NCBI GenBank assembly: GCA_030407315.1
Contig: JALQPE010002285.1
Location: 51,151-115,150, forward strand
Reading direction: 5' to 3'
DNA length: 64,000 nucleotides
Source of the DNA: Asparagopsis taxiformis
Taxonomy: Eukaryota > Rhodophyta > Florideophyceae > Bonnemaisoniales > Bonnemaisoniaceae
Under the pieces are notes generated by a model that saw nothing but the letters and a program-made list of their open reading frames with translations, searched no databases and was not told the DNA's origin. Below, piece after piece: positions 18,285-28,967 of the stretch; the stretch's first letter is position 1; every line of letters starts with the position of its first letter. The position numbers and the translations under genes are program-made.

Positions 18285-20762
18285 ATGGCGGATACGCATT
18301 TCAGCAGTTTGTTTTCAACGGTTTGCGGCGATCAAGTGAGCGCGTCAGCGGAGTCGCGCGGACTCAAGCGCGGCGTCGATGTCAATTTGTTTGCGGACGT
18401 GGACGGTGCGGCTGTGCATATTGGGACGGCTTCGGTGAGCACTGCTGGTGGCGATGTTGGCCTTCCGCGCACGCTGCACAACCACAAGCTGCCGGAAACC
18501 GACGAGGCCGACTACATCGTCGTGCGCAACATTGCGACTAAGGACAAGTTCAAGGACCTCCCGTTCCCGTACATGTTTGATGGCGCCGAGGGACCGCCGG
18601 AGACGATGGGTGGAGCATACGCCGCGGCGTTTTACCCTTGGGATACTCGGATGATGCGCCCCGCTGCGGAGGATGGCCCTAGCGACATTCGTACCCCTGC
18701 TGCAGCGTCAAACTTCAACGCAGCGACGAACCAGGCCAGCTCGGGACGGATGCCCAGTACCGGTCCGGCAGGCGAAATCACTGGTTCGGGGGGTACGAAG
18801 CATCCAGCACGCTCCGTCCCGGTTTCGGGAGGCACGAAGCGCCCTGCTCGCTCTGCAAGACCCTCCAGTGGAGGCACGAAGCACCCTGCTCGCTCCAACG
18901 TCACCGAAGCTACTACGCAGGACGTAACCGAAGTGGACGACGAACCGGAGGTGGCGGAAAGCATTCGTGAGCAGCAGGGGACGCAAATTACGGTGCCCAA
19001 GTTTGTGACGTCGGATTACGTCGGAGAAGGAGCGACTGTGCTGGTGAGGCAGCTAGTGGAACCGGCCGTGACCCTTCGGGATGTGAAAGAAGACCACGTG
19101 GAGGACCTGCGCAACAATATGTTGGCTGTGGGGTATGTGAGCTCTTCGCGTATCACTGTGACGGTGCTGAGGTCGCAGAACACGCATCTGCCCGCCGACA
19201 CGCGTCTGTTCCAGAATGGCAAATTCCATGCCAATGCGAACGTGACCGTGATCGACGGACTGCATCGTCTCAATGCTATGCATAGCATTGCGGATGACTT
19301 CACGCGCCTCACCCGTATGCACAGAACCAAGCTGCCACAGGACGCAAACCGCTTGCGCTGGGTTACTCAGCCTCTGGATGTGTACTACCTTCGCCGCAAG
19401 GACGACAGTGATCTTCAGCCTCATGAGATCATCCACAAGAGTGCAGAGTCGAACCATACGACTGGGACGCAACTGACGGAGCGCTCCCTGGTTCGAATCT
19501 TGTCGTCCATCCAGCAGTTCATCCGTACGATTGCTGTTGCAAATAACGTGGAAAACGCTGGCGACTTGCGTGAGTCTGATGTCATCCGAACATTGTTCGA
19601 GGCGCAGTTCATGGGGATGATGAATTCAACGAACACGGCCCGGCGGTGGACGCGTTTGGCTATAGCAACGCTGAAGCATCCTGTTCTCGACGAAGTGTTG
19701 CGTGAGCTGAACAATTCCGAGCGCCGCAACGAGATTGGGATAACGCACCTGGACCACAAGATAGTGCGCGAGTTGCTGGAAGAAAACTTTGTCTTCGTCT
19801 TGCGTGGTCTTTCGGAGTACTTGAACCCTGCTCATGGTGGACGTCCGGATGGACGCTTTGACGTGAACGACTTCTATACATACGTCCGTCGCGTGACTGC
19901 AATAGCAAATTCTCTGTACGCTGCGTATGGGCGCCCAAAGAGTATTATGCGCAAGTCATTTCTGAGCACAGAGATGGCAATTGGGTCGGTTAAGCAGCCG
20001 AAGGAGTTGCAATGGCATCTCACCAATGCCATTGCAATGTATAGAGGGGACGACCGGAGCAGTGAGGTTCGAATGCGACGGAGAACCACGCGTTTACAGG
20101 ATTTGGAAACCAACTTGAAAGAGTTTTTCAATCCGACATTGAAGAAGAAGACTAAGGCTCGACGCAAACGCCGCCCTTCTGCTGCCAATGTGAGACTCAC
20201 TCACAAGAAGCAGCGGAATGTCGAACATGAGCCTGCTTCGCATGGCATCCGCCGCCGTTCACAGCGACTTCGCTCGACGGGGAGCACACGCCTCGAGGAA
20301 GAAGAGCCGGTTGTGGTACAACAATCCGCCGGGGAAGAAGAGCAGGCCGTTGTTGATAAACCCACCGATCAACAACAAGCCACTGCTTCCGGTGATGAGG
20401 TTGACGAAGACTCCGCCCGTTCCCCCGATTCTGCCGTTGAGATTGTCCCCCAAGATAACCAACGTGCTGGTGCGACTCCCTCCAACCAAGAATCTGTCCA
20501 TACCGCTTCGGACGAGGAAGACAAACAGGGTGCAGACGTGGGCCAAGTCGAAAGCAAGGGGGTCCGCGAAGTGACAATTACATTCACTGTTCCGGAAGGA
20601 GTGGAAGTCGATGAAGACGGTTACATCGTTCGTGACTCTCCTTCTGAACACGACCTCCTGTTCGACGACCGGATGCCATCTCTTCCGACGATTTCGAAGT
20701 CAAAGACCGAGCTGAAGGGCATCATCTGGCGCAGCGTCCCGCGGACGTCATCGCATCGGTGA
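18285..20762 (+). CDS. DUF8039-like / ParB-like protein (5' part of a probable ParB-dioxygenase fusion)
   Basis: 825 codons from ATG at 18285 (good ATCATGG context). The frame is open upstream from 18165, where a TTATTTCCAG at 18180 could be a 5'-UTR acceptor. Residues ~30-125 match the C-terminal module of the element A methyltransferase, sharing GPPETMGGAYAAAFYPWD. Residues 167-204 hold three SGGTKxPARS repeats. A ParB-like domain spans ~240-380, with VIDGLHRLNAM (DGLHR 324-328); a helical region follows to ~600. A basic KKKTKARRKRR run and acidic low-complexity sequence fill the rest to ~800. ParB-like domains of this type bind nucleotide or DNA, or act as nucleases; which applies here is unknown. 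The frame ends at the point where the dioxygenase frame begins, overlapping by 4 bp. Confidence 0.8.
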   Translation: MADTHFSSLFSTVCGDQVSASAESRGLKRGVDVNLFADVDGAAVHIGTASVSTAGGDVGLPRTLHNHKLPETDEADYIVVRNIATKDKFKDLPFPYMFDGAEGPPETMGGAYAAAFYPWDTRMMRPAAEDGPSDIRTPAAASNFNAATNQASSGRMPSTGPAGEITGSGGTKHPARSVPVSGGTKRPARSARPSSGGTKHPARSNVTEATTQDVTEVDDEPEVAESIREQQGTQITVPKFVTSDYVGEGATVLVRQLVEPAVTLRDVKEDHVEDLRNNMLAVGYVSSSRITVTVLRSQNTHLPADTRLFQNGKFHANANVTVIDGLHRLNAMHSIADDFTRLTRMHRTKLPQDANRLRWVTQPLDVYYLRRKDDSDLQPHEIIHKSAESNHTTGTQLTERSLVRILSSIQQFIRTIAVANNVENAGDLRESDVIRTLFEAQFMGMMNSTNTARRWTRLAIATLKHPVLDEVLRELNNSERRNEIGITHLDHKIVRELLEENFVFVLRGLSEYLNPAHGGRPDGRFDVNDFYTYVRRVTAIANSLYAAYGRPKSIMRKSFLSTEMAIGSVKQPKELQWHLTNAIAMYRGDDRSSEVRMRRRTTRLQDLETNLKEFFNPTLKKKTKARRKRRPSAANVRLTHKKQRNVEHEPASHGIRRRSQRLRSTGSTRLEEEEPVVVQQSAGEEEQAVVDKPTDQQQATASGDEVDEDSARSPDSAVEIVPQDNQRAGATPSNQESVHTASDEEDKQGADVGQVESKGVREVTITFTVPEGVEVDEDGYIVRDSPSEHDLLFDDRMPSLPTISKSKTELKGIIWRSVPRTSSHR

Positions 20763-22144
20763 GGGTTGGCTGTCTGCCCCCGATTGAGCTCAGGTTGTTA
20801 TTGGAGAGTGTGGAAATCGATGAGGAGGGCAGAGAGGTGAGGTATTTGAAACAAGTGGCGATGGACCCTGTGTTTGAGGGGCTGCATATTCCGGAACAAC
20901 ATCGGGCTCGTCATCTTGTTTTCGAGATCGACACCATCTATCCGATGTTTTTCGCAGCGTGGAAGATGGCTGCCAAGGCGATGTGTGAGCCTACATCGAC
21001 GTTTCTACCCTCGAGGCTGGACTTCGCCCAGGTTGCGCGAATGTCTACAAGCTGGAAGGATTCGTATGAGGCCGGCACTGGTATGGCGTACTTCCACAAT
21101 TGCCGAACGGAAATCAACGAGCGAGGGTATACGGTGATGCACAATTTCGCGGATGTAAGCTACCTCGATGCGTCGGACAAGTTCCCATTTGACTTGGGTC
21201 TCATGGAAGAAATTCCTAACCAGGAATTGTTTCGGTACTTTTTGGGAACGTGGGAGGGGGAGGAGGTGCACAAGGACCCTGGGAACCGGCAGCTGTGGAG
21301 TCCCATTGTCAATACTGGGGACGATGAAACAGATGAGAAGAACCGGAATGAGGGGAGGGCTCGCTTCACGTCTACGCGCCACTGCCTGGTTGACTATGCC
21401 GAGAACGATGAGACGCATATCGACCGGTTCAAGTTTGTGACGCGGCGAGCCCTGCTGGATGTGTGGTTGGGAATCCTTGTCCGGCTGATAGGGCTGGAGG
21501 AGTGCGGTTTACCGGGAGAAAAACTTGTCATGCCGGCATCTGGGGGACGGTTTTTGATAACGGGAAAGGGGTGTCCTCGGCAGGTCCCACACAATGATTT
21601 CCCTGTTCCTCCTCGCGACCGCAAAGATCAACTTCCGGGTTACTTTGTTATTGCCAACGGAGATGACCCATTCCCTATCTGGGTGTGTCCAGGGTCCCAC
21701 AAGTACGTCTTTTCCAAAGCGCTGGAATTAGATATGTACGCCAAGACGATGAAGCTGAAGAAGGTAATCGTTCCGCCACGTTCAGTCTTCATCGGTCACG
21801 GCCATGTACAACATGCCGGGGCAGGGCATGTCGACAGAGTTGTGTCACACACGACAACGAGGTATCACACGTATTTCAGGAATGCGTCGTATCCGATTCC
21901 CGACAATGTTTCGTTTGGTTTCATCAGGCGGTTGGGATTCGAAGAAGAAGTAATCGCCAATGCTCCGCGCCGGTCTGCCAGGCAAAGTCAACCGGCACCT
22001 GTCAATGTTCGCCACAAGACAGTTGTTCCCATCCCGGTCAAGAAAGATCGTAGGCCGAAGACAGGGCAACTCGGAATCATGCGGATGAAGACGACAGAAG
22101 CTCCCAAGAAGAGAACCCTCACACCGGGTGAAAATTCATCTTGA
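20759..22144 (+). CDS. 2-oxoglutarate/Fe(II) dioxygenase-like protein (3' part of the same probable gene)
   Basis: A 461-codon frame overlapping the end of the ParB frame; the first in-frame ATG is at 20861, so most of it would be readable from that ATG alone. A 35-bp GTGAGG...CTCAG segment (20759-20793) could be an intron whose removal joins the two frames exactly; a single-base indel upstream is the alternative. Residues 272-282 read CPRQVPHNDFP and 346-354 GHGHVQHAG, with RYHTYF at 368-373. This gives the HxD...H iron triad (H278, D280, H352) and a candidate 2-oxoglutarate-binding Arg at 368. The family includes nucleic-acid and protein hydroxylases/demethylases; the substrate is unknown. 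Beside a DNA methyltransferase it could act on methylated bases, but that is inference. The tail is basic; another acidic frame follows the stop to about 22239. Confidence 0.65.
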   Translation: MRVGCLPPIELRLLLESVEIDEEGREVRYLKQVAMDPVFEGLHIPEQHRARHLVFEIDTIYPMFFAAWKMAAKAMCEPTSTFLPSRLDFAQVARMSTSWKDSYEAGTGMAYFHNCRTEINERGYTVMHNFADVSYLDASDKFPFDLGLMEEIPNQELFRYFLGTWEGEEVHKDPGNRQLWSPIVNTGDDETDEKNRNEGRARFTSTRHCLVDYAENDETHIDRFKFVTRRALLDVWLGILVRLIGLEECGLPGEKLVMPASGGRFLITGKGCPRQVPHNDFPVPPRDRKDQLPGYFVIANGDDPFPIWVCPGSHKYVFSKALELDMYAKTMKLKKVIVPPRSVFIGHGHVQHAGAGHVDRVVSHTTTRYHTYFRNASYPIPDNVSFGFIRRLGFEEEVIANAPRRSARQSQPAPVNVRHKTVVPIPVKKDRRPKTGQLGIMRMKTTEAPKKRTLTPGENSS

Positions 22145-22504
22145 GCTATTCAACTCCACAGTTGCCGATAACGCCTATTCTGCCGGGAGATCCTGAATAT
22201 AGTGAGGACGAAGAGGAAGAACAATTTTCCGACGGCTAGATAGCTTAACAACTACTACTTTGGTAAACAATTATCGAGAATATAATCATCTCCTTTATCA
22301 CTTCCAATCTATGAACCTAGTATAATGTACTTCCGTTCCATGCTTTCAAACTAGATTGTCCATTCCCTCGTGGGTTGGAGCATGATTTCCAGGACGATTC
22401 CCTCACATCTCTAGACTCGATGGTCTATGGTAGAAATAGCAGAACAATTGGGTTTGTACGTGCTTCATCGCCTACTTGCTTCCGGTAATGGGTGGACGTG
22501 CACG
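22145..22504. other. Downstream region of the dioxygenase gene
   Basis: Bases 22162-22239 encode a short acidic frame (PEYSEDEEEEQFSDG, then a stop) in a different phase from the dioxygenase ORF; it may be a last exon or a displaced C-terminus. The rest to 22504 shows no coding or repeat signal. Confidence 0.3.
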
Positions 22505-25500
22505 ATACACGATCAACCTGAAATGGACGTCCGGTGGATGTCCAGCTCAGATGCATTGCTGGCCAGCCCAGAAACTCTACAATTCAGGGCAGAAAAAAAT
22601 ATTGCAAAAAACATCGATTTGGGCGGTCGATTGTGCCGTACGGCACACCCCCATCTCAAAAACATGTTCACATGTGCATGTTTTTGAGAATAGCCCAAAT
22701 TTTAATTCAAATCAGGGTGTCTAATTTGGCCACAACGGCCCCAGGAACCGGCCGCCGCCCCGAGCGGGGCCATCACTGGCTTCTGTAAGCACTAACTGTA
22801 AGCCAAAATCGCGTCTTACGAAGGTTCGATTCCAGGCTTGAAGCCTAAGTTATGCTTGGGTGACATCTTTTTCCCTGTTTCATCATGGTCCCGCCTTACT
22901 CCCTCAACACAAACACTACTCACCTATCACGTTACTCATATTCCGTGTACTTTGTATTAGTAGTGAACCCGCTGGCTTAGTTTCTGCAATGCGTGGATGT
23001 AGGCAGCACACGACCAACCTGAAATGGACGTCCGGTGGATGTCCAGCTCAGATGCATTGCTGGCCAGCCCAGAAATTCTACAATTTCGGGCACAAAAAAT
23101 ATTGCAAAAAACATCGATTTGGGCGGTCGATTGTGCCGTACGGCACACCCCCATCTCAAAAACATGTTCACATGTGCATGTTTTTGAGAATAGCCCAAAT
23201 TTTAATTCAAATCAGGGTGTCTAATTTGGCCACAACGGCCCCAGGAACCGGCCGCCGCCCCGAGTGGGGCCATCACTGGCTTCTGTAAGCACTAACTGTA
23301 AGCCAAAATCGCGTCTTACGAAGGGTCAATTTCAGGCTCAATACGCCAGGGACAGGTCTTGGTCCTTGTTCCATCATGGTCCCGCCTCACTCTCTCACGA
23401 CCAACCTGAAATGGACGTCCGGTGGATGTCCAGCTCGATTGCACTGCTGGCCAGCCCAGAAATTCTAAAATTTCGGGCACAAAAAATTGTAAAAAATCAA
23501 CGATTTGGGCAGGTCGATTGTGCCGTACGGCACACCCCCATCTCAAAAACATGTTCACATGTGCATGTTTTTGAGAATAGCCCAAATTTTAATTCAAATC
23601 AGGGTGTCTAATTTGGCCACAACGGCCCCAGGAACCGGCCGCCGCCCCGAGCGGGGCCATCACTGGCTTCTGTAAGCACTAACTGTAAGCCAAAATCGCG
23701 TCTTACGAAGGTTCGATTCCAGGCTTGAAGCCTAAGTTATGCTTGGGTGACATCTTTTTCCCTGTTTCATCATGGTCCCGCCTTACTCCCTCAACACAAA
23801 CACTACTCACCTATCACGTTACTCATATTCCGTGTACTTTGTATTAGTAGTGAACCCGCTGGCTTAGTTTCTGCAATGCGTGGATGTAGGCAGCACACGA
23901 CCAACCTGAAATGGACGTCCGGTGGATGTCCAGCTCAGATGCACTGCTGGCCAGCCCAGAAATTCTAAAATTTCGGGCACAAAAAATCTTGCAAAAATCA
24001 ACGATTTGGGCGGTCGATTGTGCCGTACGGCACACCCCCATCTCAAAAACATGTTCACATGTGCATGTTTTTGAGAATAGCCCAAATTTTAATTCAAATC
24101 AGGGTGTCTAATTTGGCCACAACGGCCCCAGGAACCGACCGCCGGCCCCGCTCGGGGGCCATCACTGGCTGCCGCTGTAACTGGCACTAACTGTAAGCCA
24201 AAATCGCGTCTTACGAAGGGTCAATTTCAGGCTCAATACGCCAGGGACAGGTCTTGGTCCTTGTTCCATCATGGTCCCGCCTCACTCTCTCACGACCAAC
24301 CTGAAATGGACGTCCGGTGGATGTCCAGCTCGATTGCACTGCTGGCCAGCCCAGAAATTCTAAAATTTCGGGCACAAAAAATTGTAAAAAATCAACGATT
24401 TGGGCAGGTCGATTGTGCCGTACGGCACACCCCCATCTCAAAAACATGTTCACATGTGCATGTTTTTGAGAATAGCCCAAATTTTAATTCAAATCAGGGT
24501 GTCTAATTTGGCCACAACGGCCCCAGGAACCGGCCGCCGCCCCGAGCGGGGCCATCACTGGCTTCTGTAAGCACTAACTGTAAGCCAAAATCGCGTCTTA
24601 CGAAGGTTCGATTCCAGGCTTGAAGCCTAAGTTATGCTTGGGTGACATCTTTTTCCCTGTTTCATCATGGTCCCGCCTTACTCCCTCAACACAAACACTA
24701 CTCACCTATCACGTTACTCATATTCCGTGTACTTTGTATTAGTAGTGAACCCGCTGGCTTAGTTTCTGCAATGCGTGGATGTAGGCAGCACACGACCAAC
24801 CTGAAATGGACGTCCGGTGGATGTCCAGCTCAGATGCATTGCTGGCCAGCCCAGAAATTCTACAATTTCGGGCACAAAAAAATCTTGCAAAAATCAACGA
24901 TTTGGGCGGTCGATTGTGCCGTACGGCACACCCCCATCTCAAAAACATGTTCACATGTGCATGTTTTTGAGAATAGCCCAAATTTTAATTCAAATCAGGG
25001 TGTCTAATTTGGCCACAACGGCCCCAGGAACCGGCCGCCGGCCCCGATCGGGGCCATCACTGGCTTCTGTAAGCACTAACTGTAAGCCAAAATCGCGTCT
25101 TACGAAGGGTCAATTTCAGGCTCAATACGCCAGGGACAGGTCTTGGTCCTTGTTCCATCATGGTCCCGCCTCACTCTCTCACGACCAACCTGAAATGGAC
25201 GTCCGGTGGATGTCCAGCTCGATTGCACTGCTGGCCAGCCCAGAAATTCTAAAATTTCGGGCACAAAAAATTGTAAAAAATCAACGATTTGGGCAGGTCG
25301 ATTGTGCCGTACGGCACACCCCCATCTCAAAAACATGTTCACATCTGCATGTTTTGAGAATAGCCCAAATTTTAATTCAAATCAGGGTGTCTAATTTGGC
25401 CACAACGGCCCCAGGAACCGGCCGCCGCCCCGAGCGGGGCCATCACTGGCTTCTGTAAGCACTAACTGTAAGCCAAAATCGCGTCTTACGAAGGTTCGAT

Positions 25501-27105
25501 TCCAGGCTTGAAGCCTAAGTTATGCTTGGGTGACATCTTTTTCCCTGTTTCATCATGGTCCCGCCTTACTCCCTCAACACAAACACTACTCACCTATCAT
25601 GTTACTCATATTCCGTGTACTTTGTATTAGTAGTGAACCCGCTGGCTTAGTTTCTGCAATGCGTGGATGTAGGCAGCACACGACCAACCTGAAATGGACG
25701 TCCGGTGGATGTCCAGCTCAGATGCACTGCTGGCCAGCCCAGAAATTCTACAATTTCGGGCACAAAAAAATCTTGCAAAAAACATCGATTTGGGCGGTCG
25801 ATTGTGCCGTACGGCACACCCCCATCTCAAAACATGTTCACATGTGCATGTTTTTGAGAATAGCCCAAATTTTAATTCAAATCAGGGTGTCTAATTTGGC
25901 CACAACGGCCCCAGGAACCGGCCGCCGCCCCGAGTGGGGCCATCACTGGCTTCTGGCTAAGCACCAACTGTAAGCCAAAATCGCGTCTTACGAAGGGTCA
26001 ATTTCAGGCTCAATACGCCAGGGACAGGTCTTGGTCCTTGTTCCATCATGGTCCCGCCTCACTCTCTCACGACCAACCTGAAATGGACGTCCGGTGGATG
26101 TCCAGCTCGATTGCACTGCTGGCCAGCCCAGAAATTCTAAAATTTCGGGCACAAAAAATTGTAAAAAATCAACGATTTGGGCAGGTCGATTGTGCCGTAC
26201 GGCACACCCCCATCTCAAAAACATGTTCACATGTGCATGTTTTTGAGAATAGCCCAAATTTTAATTCAAATCAGGGTGTCTAATTTGGCCACAACGGCCC
26301 CAGGAACCGGCCGCCGCCCCGAGCGGGGCCATCACTGGCTTCTGTAAGCACTAACTGTAAGCCAAAATCGCGTCTTACGAAGGTTCGATTCCAGGCTTGA
26401 AGCCTAAGTTATGCTTGGGTGACATCTTTTTCCCTGTTTCATCATGGTCCCGCCTTACTCCCTCAACACAAACACTACTCACCTATCACGTTACTCATAT
26501 TCCGTGTACTTTGTATTAGTAGTGAACCCGCTGGCTTAGTTTCTGCAATGCGTGGATGTAGGCAGCACACGACCAACCTGAAATGGACGTCCGGTGGATG
26601 TCCAGCTCAGATGCATTGCTGGCCAGCCCAGAAATTCTACAATTTCGGGCACAAAAAAATATTGCAAAAAACATCGATTTGGGCGGTCGATTGTGCCGTA
26701 CGGCACACCCCCATCTCAAAAACATGTTCACATGTGCATGTTTTTGAGAATAGCCCAAATTTTAATTCAAATCAGGGTGTCTAATTTGGCCACAACGGCC
26801 CAGGAACCGACCGCCGGCCCCGATCGGGGGCCATCACTGGCGTCTGTAAGCACCAACTGTAAGCCGGAGCCGGCTGCCGCCCCGATCGGGGCTATCACTG
26901 GCTTCTATTAGCACCAACTGTAAGCCAAAATCGCGTCTCACGAAGGGTCGATTTCAGGCTCAACACGTCAGGGAAAGGTCTTGGTCCTTGTTTCATCATG
27001 GTCCCGCCCCACCTCTCGCGACCAACCTGAAATGGACGTCCGGTGGATGTCCAGCTCGATTGCATTGCTGGCCAGCCCAGAAATTCTAAAATTTCCGAAA
27101 AATCA
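22505..27105 (+). repeat. Higher-order tandem array of the palindrome-rich repeat
   Basis: Ten forward copies with the perfect palindrome GTGCCGTACGGCAC starting at 22633, 23133, 23520, 24020, 24415, 24916, 25304, 25804, 26192 and 26693. A truncated eleventh unit (27028-27092) has lost it. The steps alternate between about 500 and about 390 bp, so the true unit is a dimer of about 890 bp with a long and a short linker. Each core also has a GGACGTCC...GGATGTCC pair, a GCCCAGAAATTCTA / AATTTCGGGC arm pair and a 12-bp hairpin. All reading frames here are by-products of the repeat; no gene is proposed. Confidence 0.95.
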
Positions 27106-27439
27106 ATTTGGTGGCCCAGCATCTCCTGTGCCGAAAATTCCCGCACTCACTTCTGATATACGTCTAGACTTGTTTCCCACTTGTACGCATCAGGGAAGGC
27201 GTCACGGAAGGTTGACACTACGCTACTTGTGTACCGCGTCGTCTGAAATAGCGAGTAGTGTTTGTTGTATAGTTGTGGAGTATGCGTCTAGTGGTTTGTA
27301 AAGCTTGCAGAACGGGATAGGGATGTGGGTGGCCCTATTTTATGAATACATGAGTACCAATATTCAGGGTGACAAAGCGGAAAGGCATAGGCTCATACAT
27401 GTTTGAGATTGCATAGTAGAGAAAATATTTTCATCGAAA
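27106..27439. other. Unassigned stretch after the array
   Basis: No gene, RNA or repeat recognised in these 334 bp. Confidence 0.25.
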
Positions 27440-28170
27440 TTTACATGGAGCTGATGGAGGTTTTAAGGATGAGGTATGAGAGGAAGAAAATTCTTCTGTG
27501 GTATGAGGATGTGTTCTGTGGGGGGATGGAATCTTGGGATGGTACAGGGGGAGGTGGAAATGTACGGAGTGCGGGTTTAGAATGGATTGTGATTCGGAGA
27601 GGAGTGCCGACAAGCATATTATGGGGATTGGGGAGACGCTGCGGGGTGTTGGGGTAGTGAGGGGGGAGGAGGTGTTTAGGTGGGACCGTAGGAGGGTGCG
27701 GTTGAAGGCGCCGAGAGGAGGGGTTTTTAGGAAAGTGAGGAGAAAGAAGGGGAGGGGGTGGCGTCTGTTCTGGCTGTGGTGAGTGGGGATGTGATGGAGA
27801 AGAAGGGGTTTATTGTATTTGGGGAGGGAGGGGAGTGGGAGGAAGGGTGCGAAGTGGGGGGTTGATATGTGTTTCAGAGCGGGGAGGTTTCTGGGGATAC
27901 GGCGGGGGAGCCACCCCGCAGTGCGGGAGCGTGGGCCGGTGGTGGTGGTGTATACGGTATCGAAGATGCGGATGGCGTGGGGGCATGGAGCAGCTGAGGG
28001 AGGGAGGGGTGGAGCAGGTCGGGTACGGGATGGGGAGTGAGAGGTTTTGGAAGAGTAAGCTGCAGGGGAAGTTTGTGTAGAGGGCGAAGGAGAGGGGTTG
28101 AGGGTAGAGGAGAGAGGGTATTGAAGAACAATACGTTGGAAAGGTGATGGGGGAGAGCATGGTCGAGGAT
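27440..28170. other. Purine-rich, G-rich strand-asymmetric stretch
   Basis: The plus strand is dominated by G and A, with many GGGG and GGAGG runs and very little C. Several frames are open by composition only. The pattern suits G-quadruplex or triplex-forming DNA and strand-biased mutation. No protein similarity was seen. Confidence 0.5.
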
Positions 28171-28439
28171 ATAGGGGGTGTTTTGCCCTATTCTGAGGTA
28201 GTATGAGGACTGGTTATACGAAATCTGTACGGTAGAGCAGAAAAGTAGGTATGGAATGGAGGTGTGCACCGTGGAAGCGGGGATAGGTAGCTGAAAATGC
28301 GTGTTAGAGTGGTATTGGGGGTGTTGAGGTACAGTACGGGGGAGGTGAGCACCAACTGGAAGGGGGTGTGAGCGAGAGGATGAAAAAATTAAAGACAAAA
28401 TTGGAGTCGACCGACAAGGAAAAATAGAGTGGTCGCCGT

Positions 28440-28735
28440 GATGGATGCGGACATCCATGTCGAGCACGGCGGCAGAAATTTCTGGGGTCGAAATTTTTGA
28501 ATTTCTGAACCGGCGCCCGTCCTAGGTGGACATAGACATGGCGGAAGTCCATCCCGAGGGGGACATCCGTGGTACTAGAAACAATGAATGTCGCCCTAGT
28601 AATACTAGACGTACTAGACCGCATGGACGTCCGGTTCTAGGCGGACATCCAAAAATACTGGAGAACATGGACGTCCGCTTAGTAATACTAGGTGTACTAG
28701 AGGTTGTGGACGTCCGCGTCCATTTCCGAGAACAC
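28440..28735. repeat. Cluster of GGACGTCC / GGACATCC motifs
   Basis: At least eight GGACGTCC, GGACATCC or GACGTCCG variants occur in under 300 bp, mixed with repeated CTAGTAATACTAG and GTACTAG words. The GGACGTCCGG box is also the left box of every unit in the array at 22.5-27.1 kb. It looks like a degenerate repeat related to, or sharing sites with, that array. Confidence 0.5.
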
Positions 28736-28967
28736 AGACGTTGGAGCGAGAGGAAGCATGTTGGGATAGCTATGGAATAGAATTGTTGTATTAGTGAAAG
28801 CCTAACCGTTACCTTCTGCTAAAGAGTAGTATATACTAGGAGGATTGGAAAGGTCTAGAAGAGATGTTTAGCTGGTGTAGAAATAGAATGGACAATTGAC
28901 AAAATTGACACGTCAGTGTGGATGATGTCTGCCATGAACTGATTGCAGCATAAAATTTGATGTGAAT

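Noticed and set aside
22427..26911. ORFs of 60-210 codons in both strands of the array
   Set aside because: The same peptides recur with each repeat unit and follow from the repeat sequence. No start context or domain supports coding.
22505..27105. CRISPR-like array of palindromic repeats
   Set aside because: Units are ~200-bp cores with ~190- or ~300-bp linkers that are themselves repeated, in a eukaryotic context. There are no unique spacers and no Cas genes.
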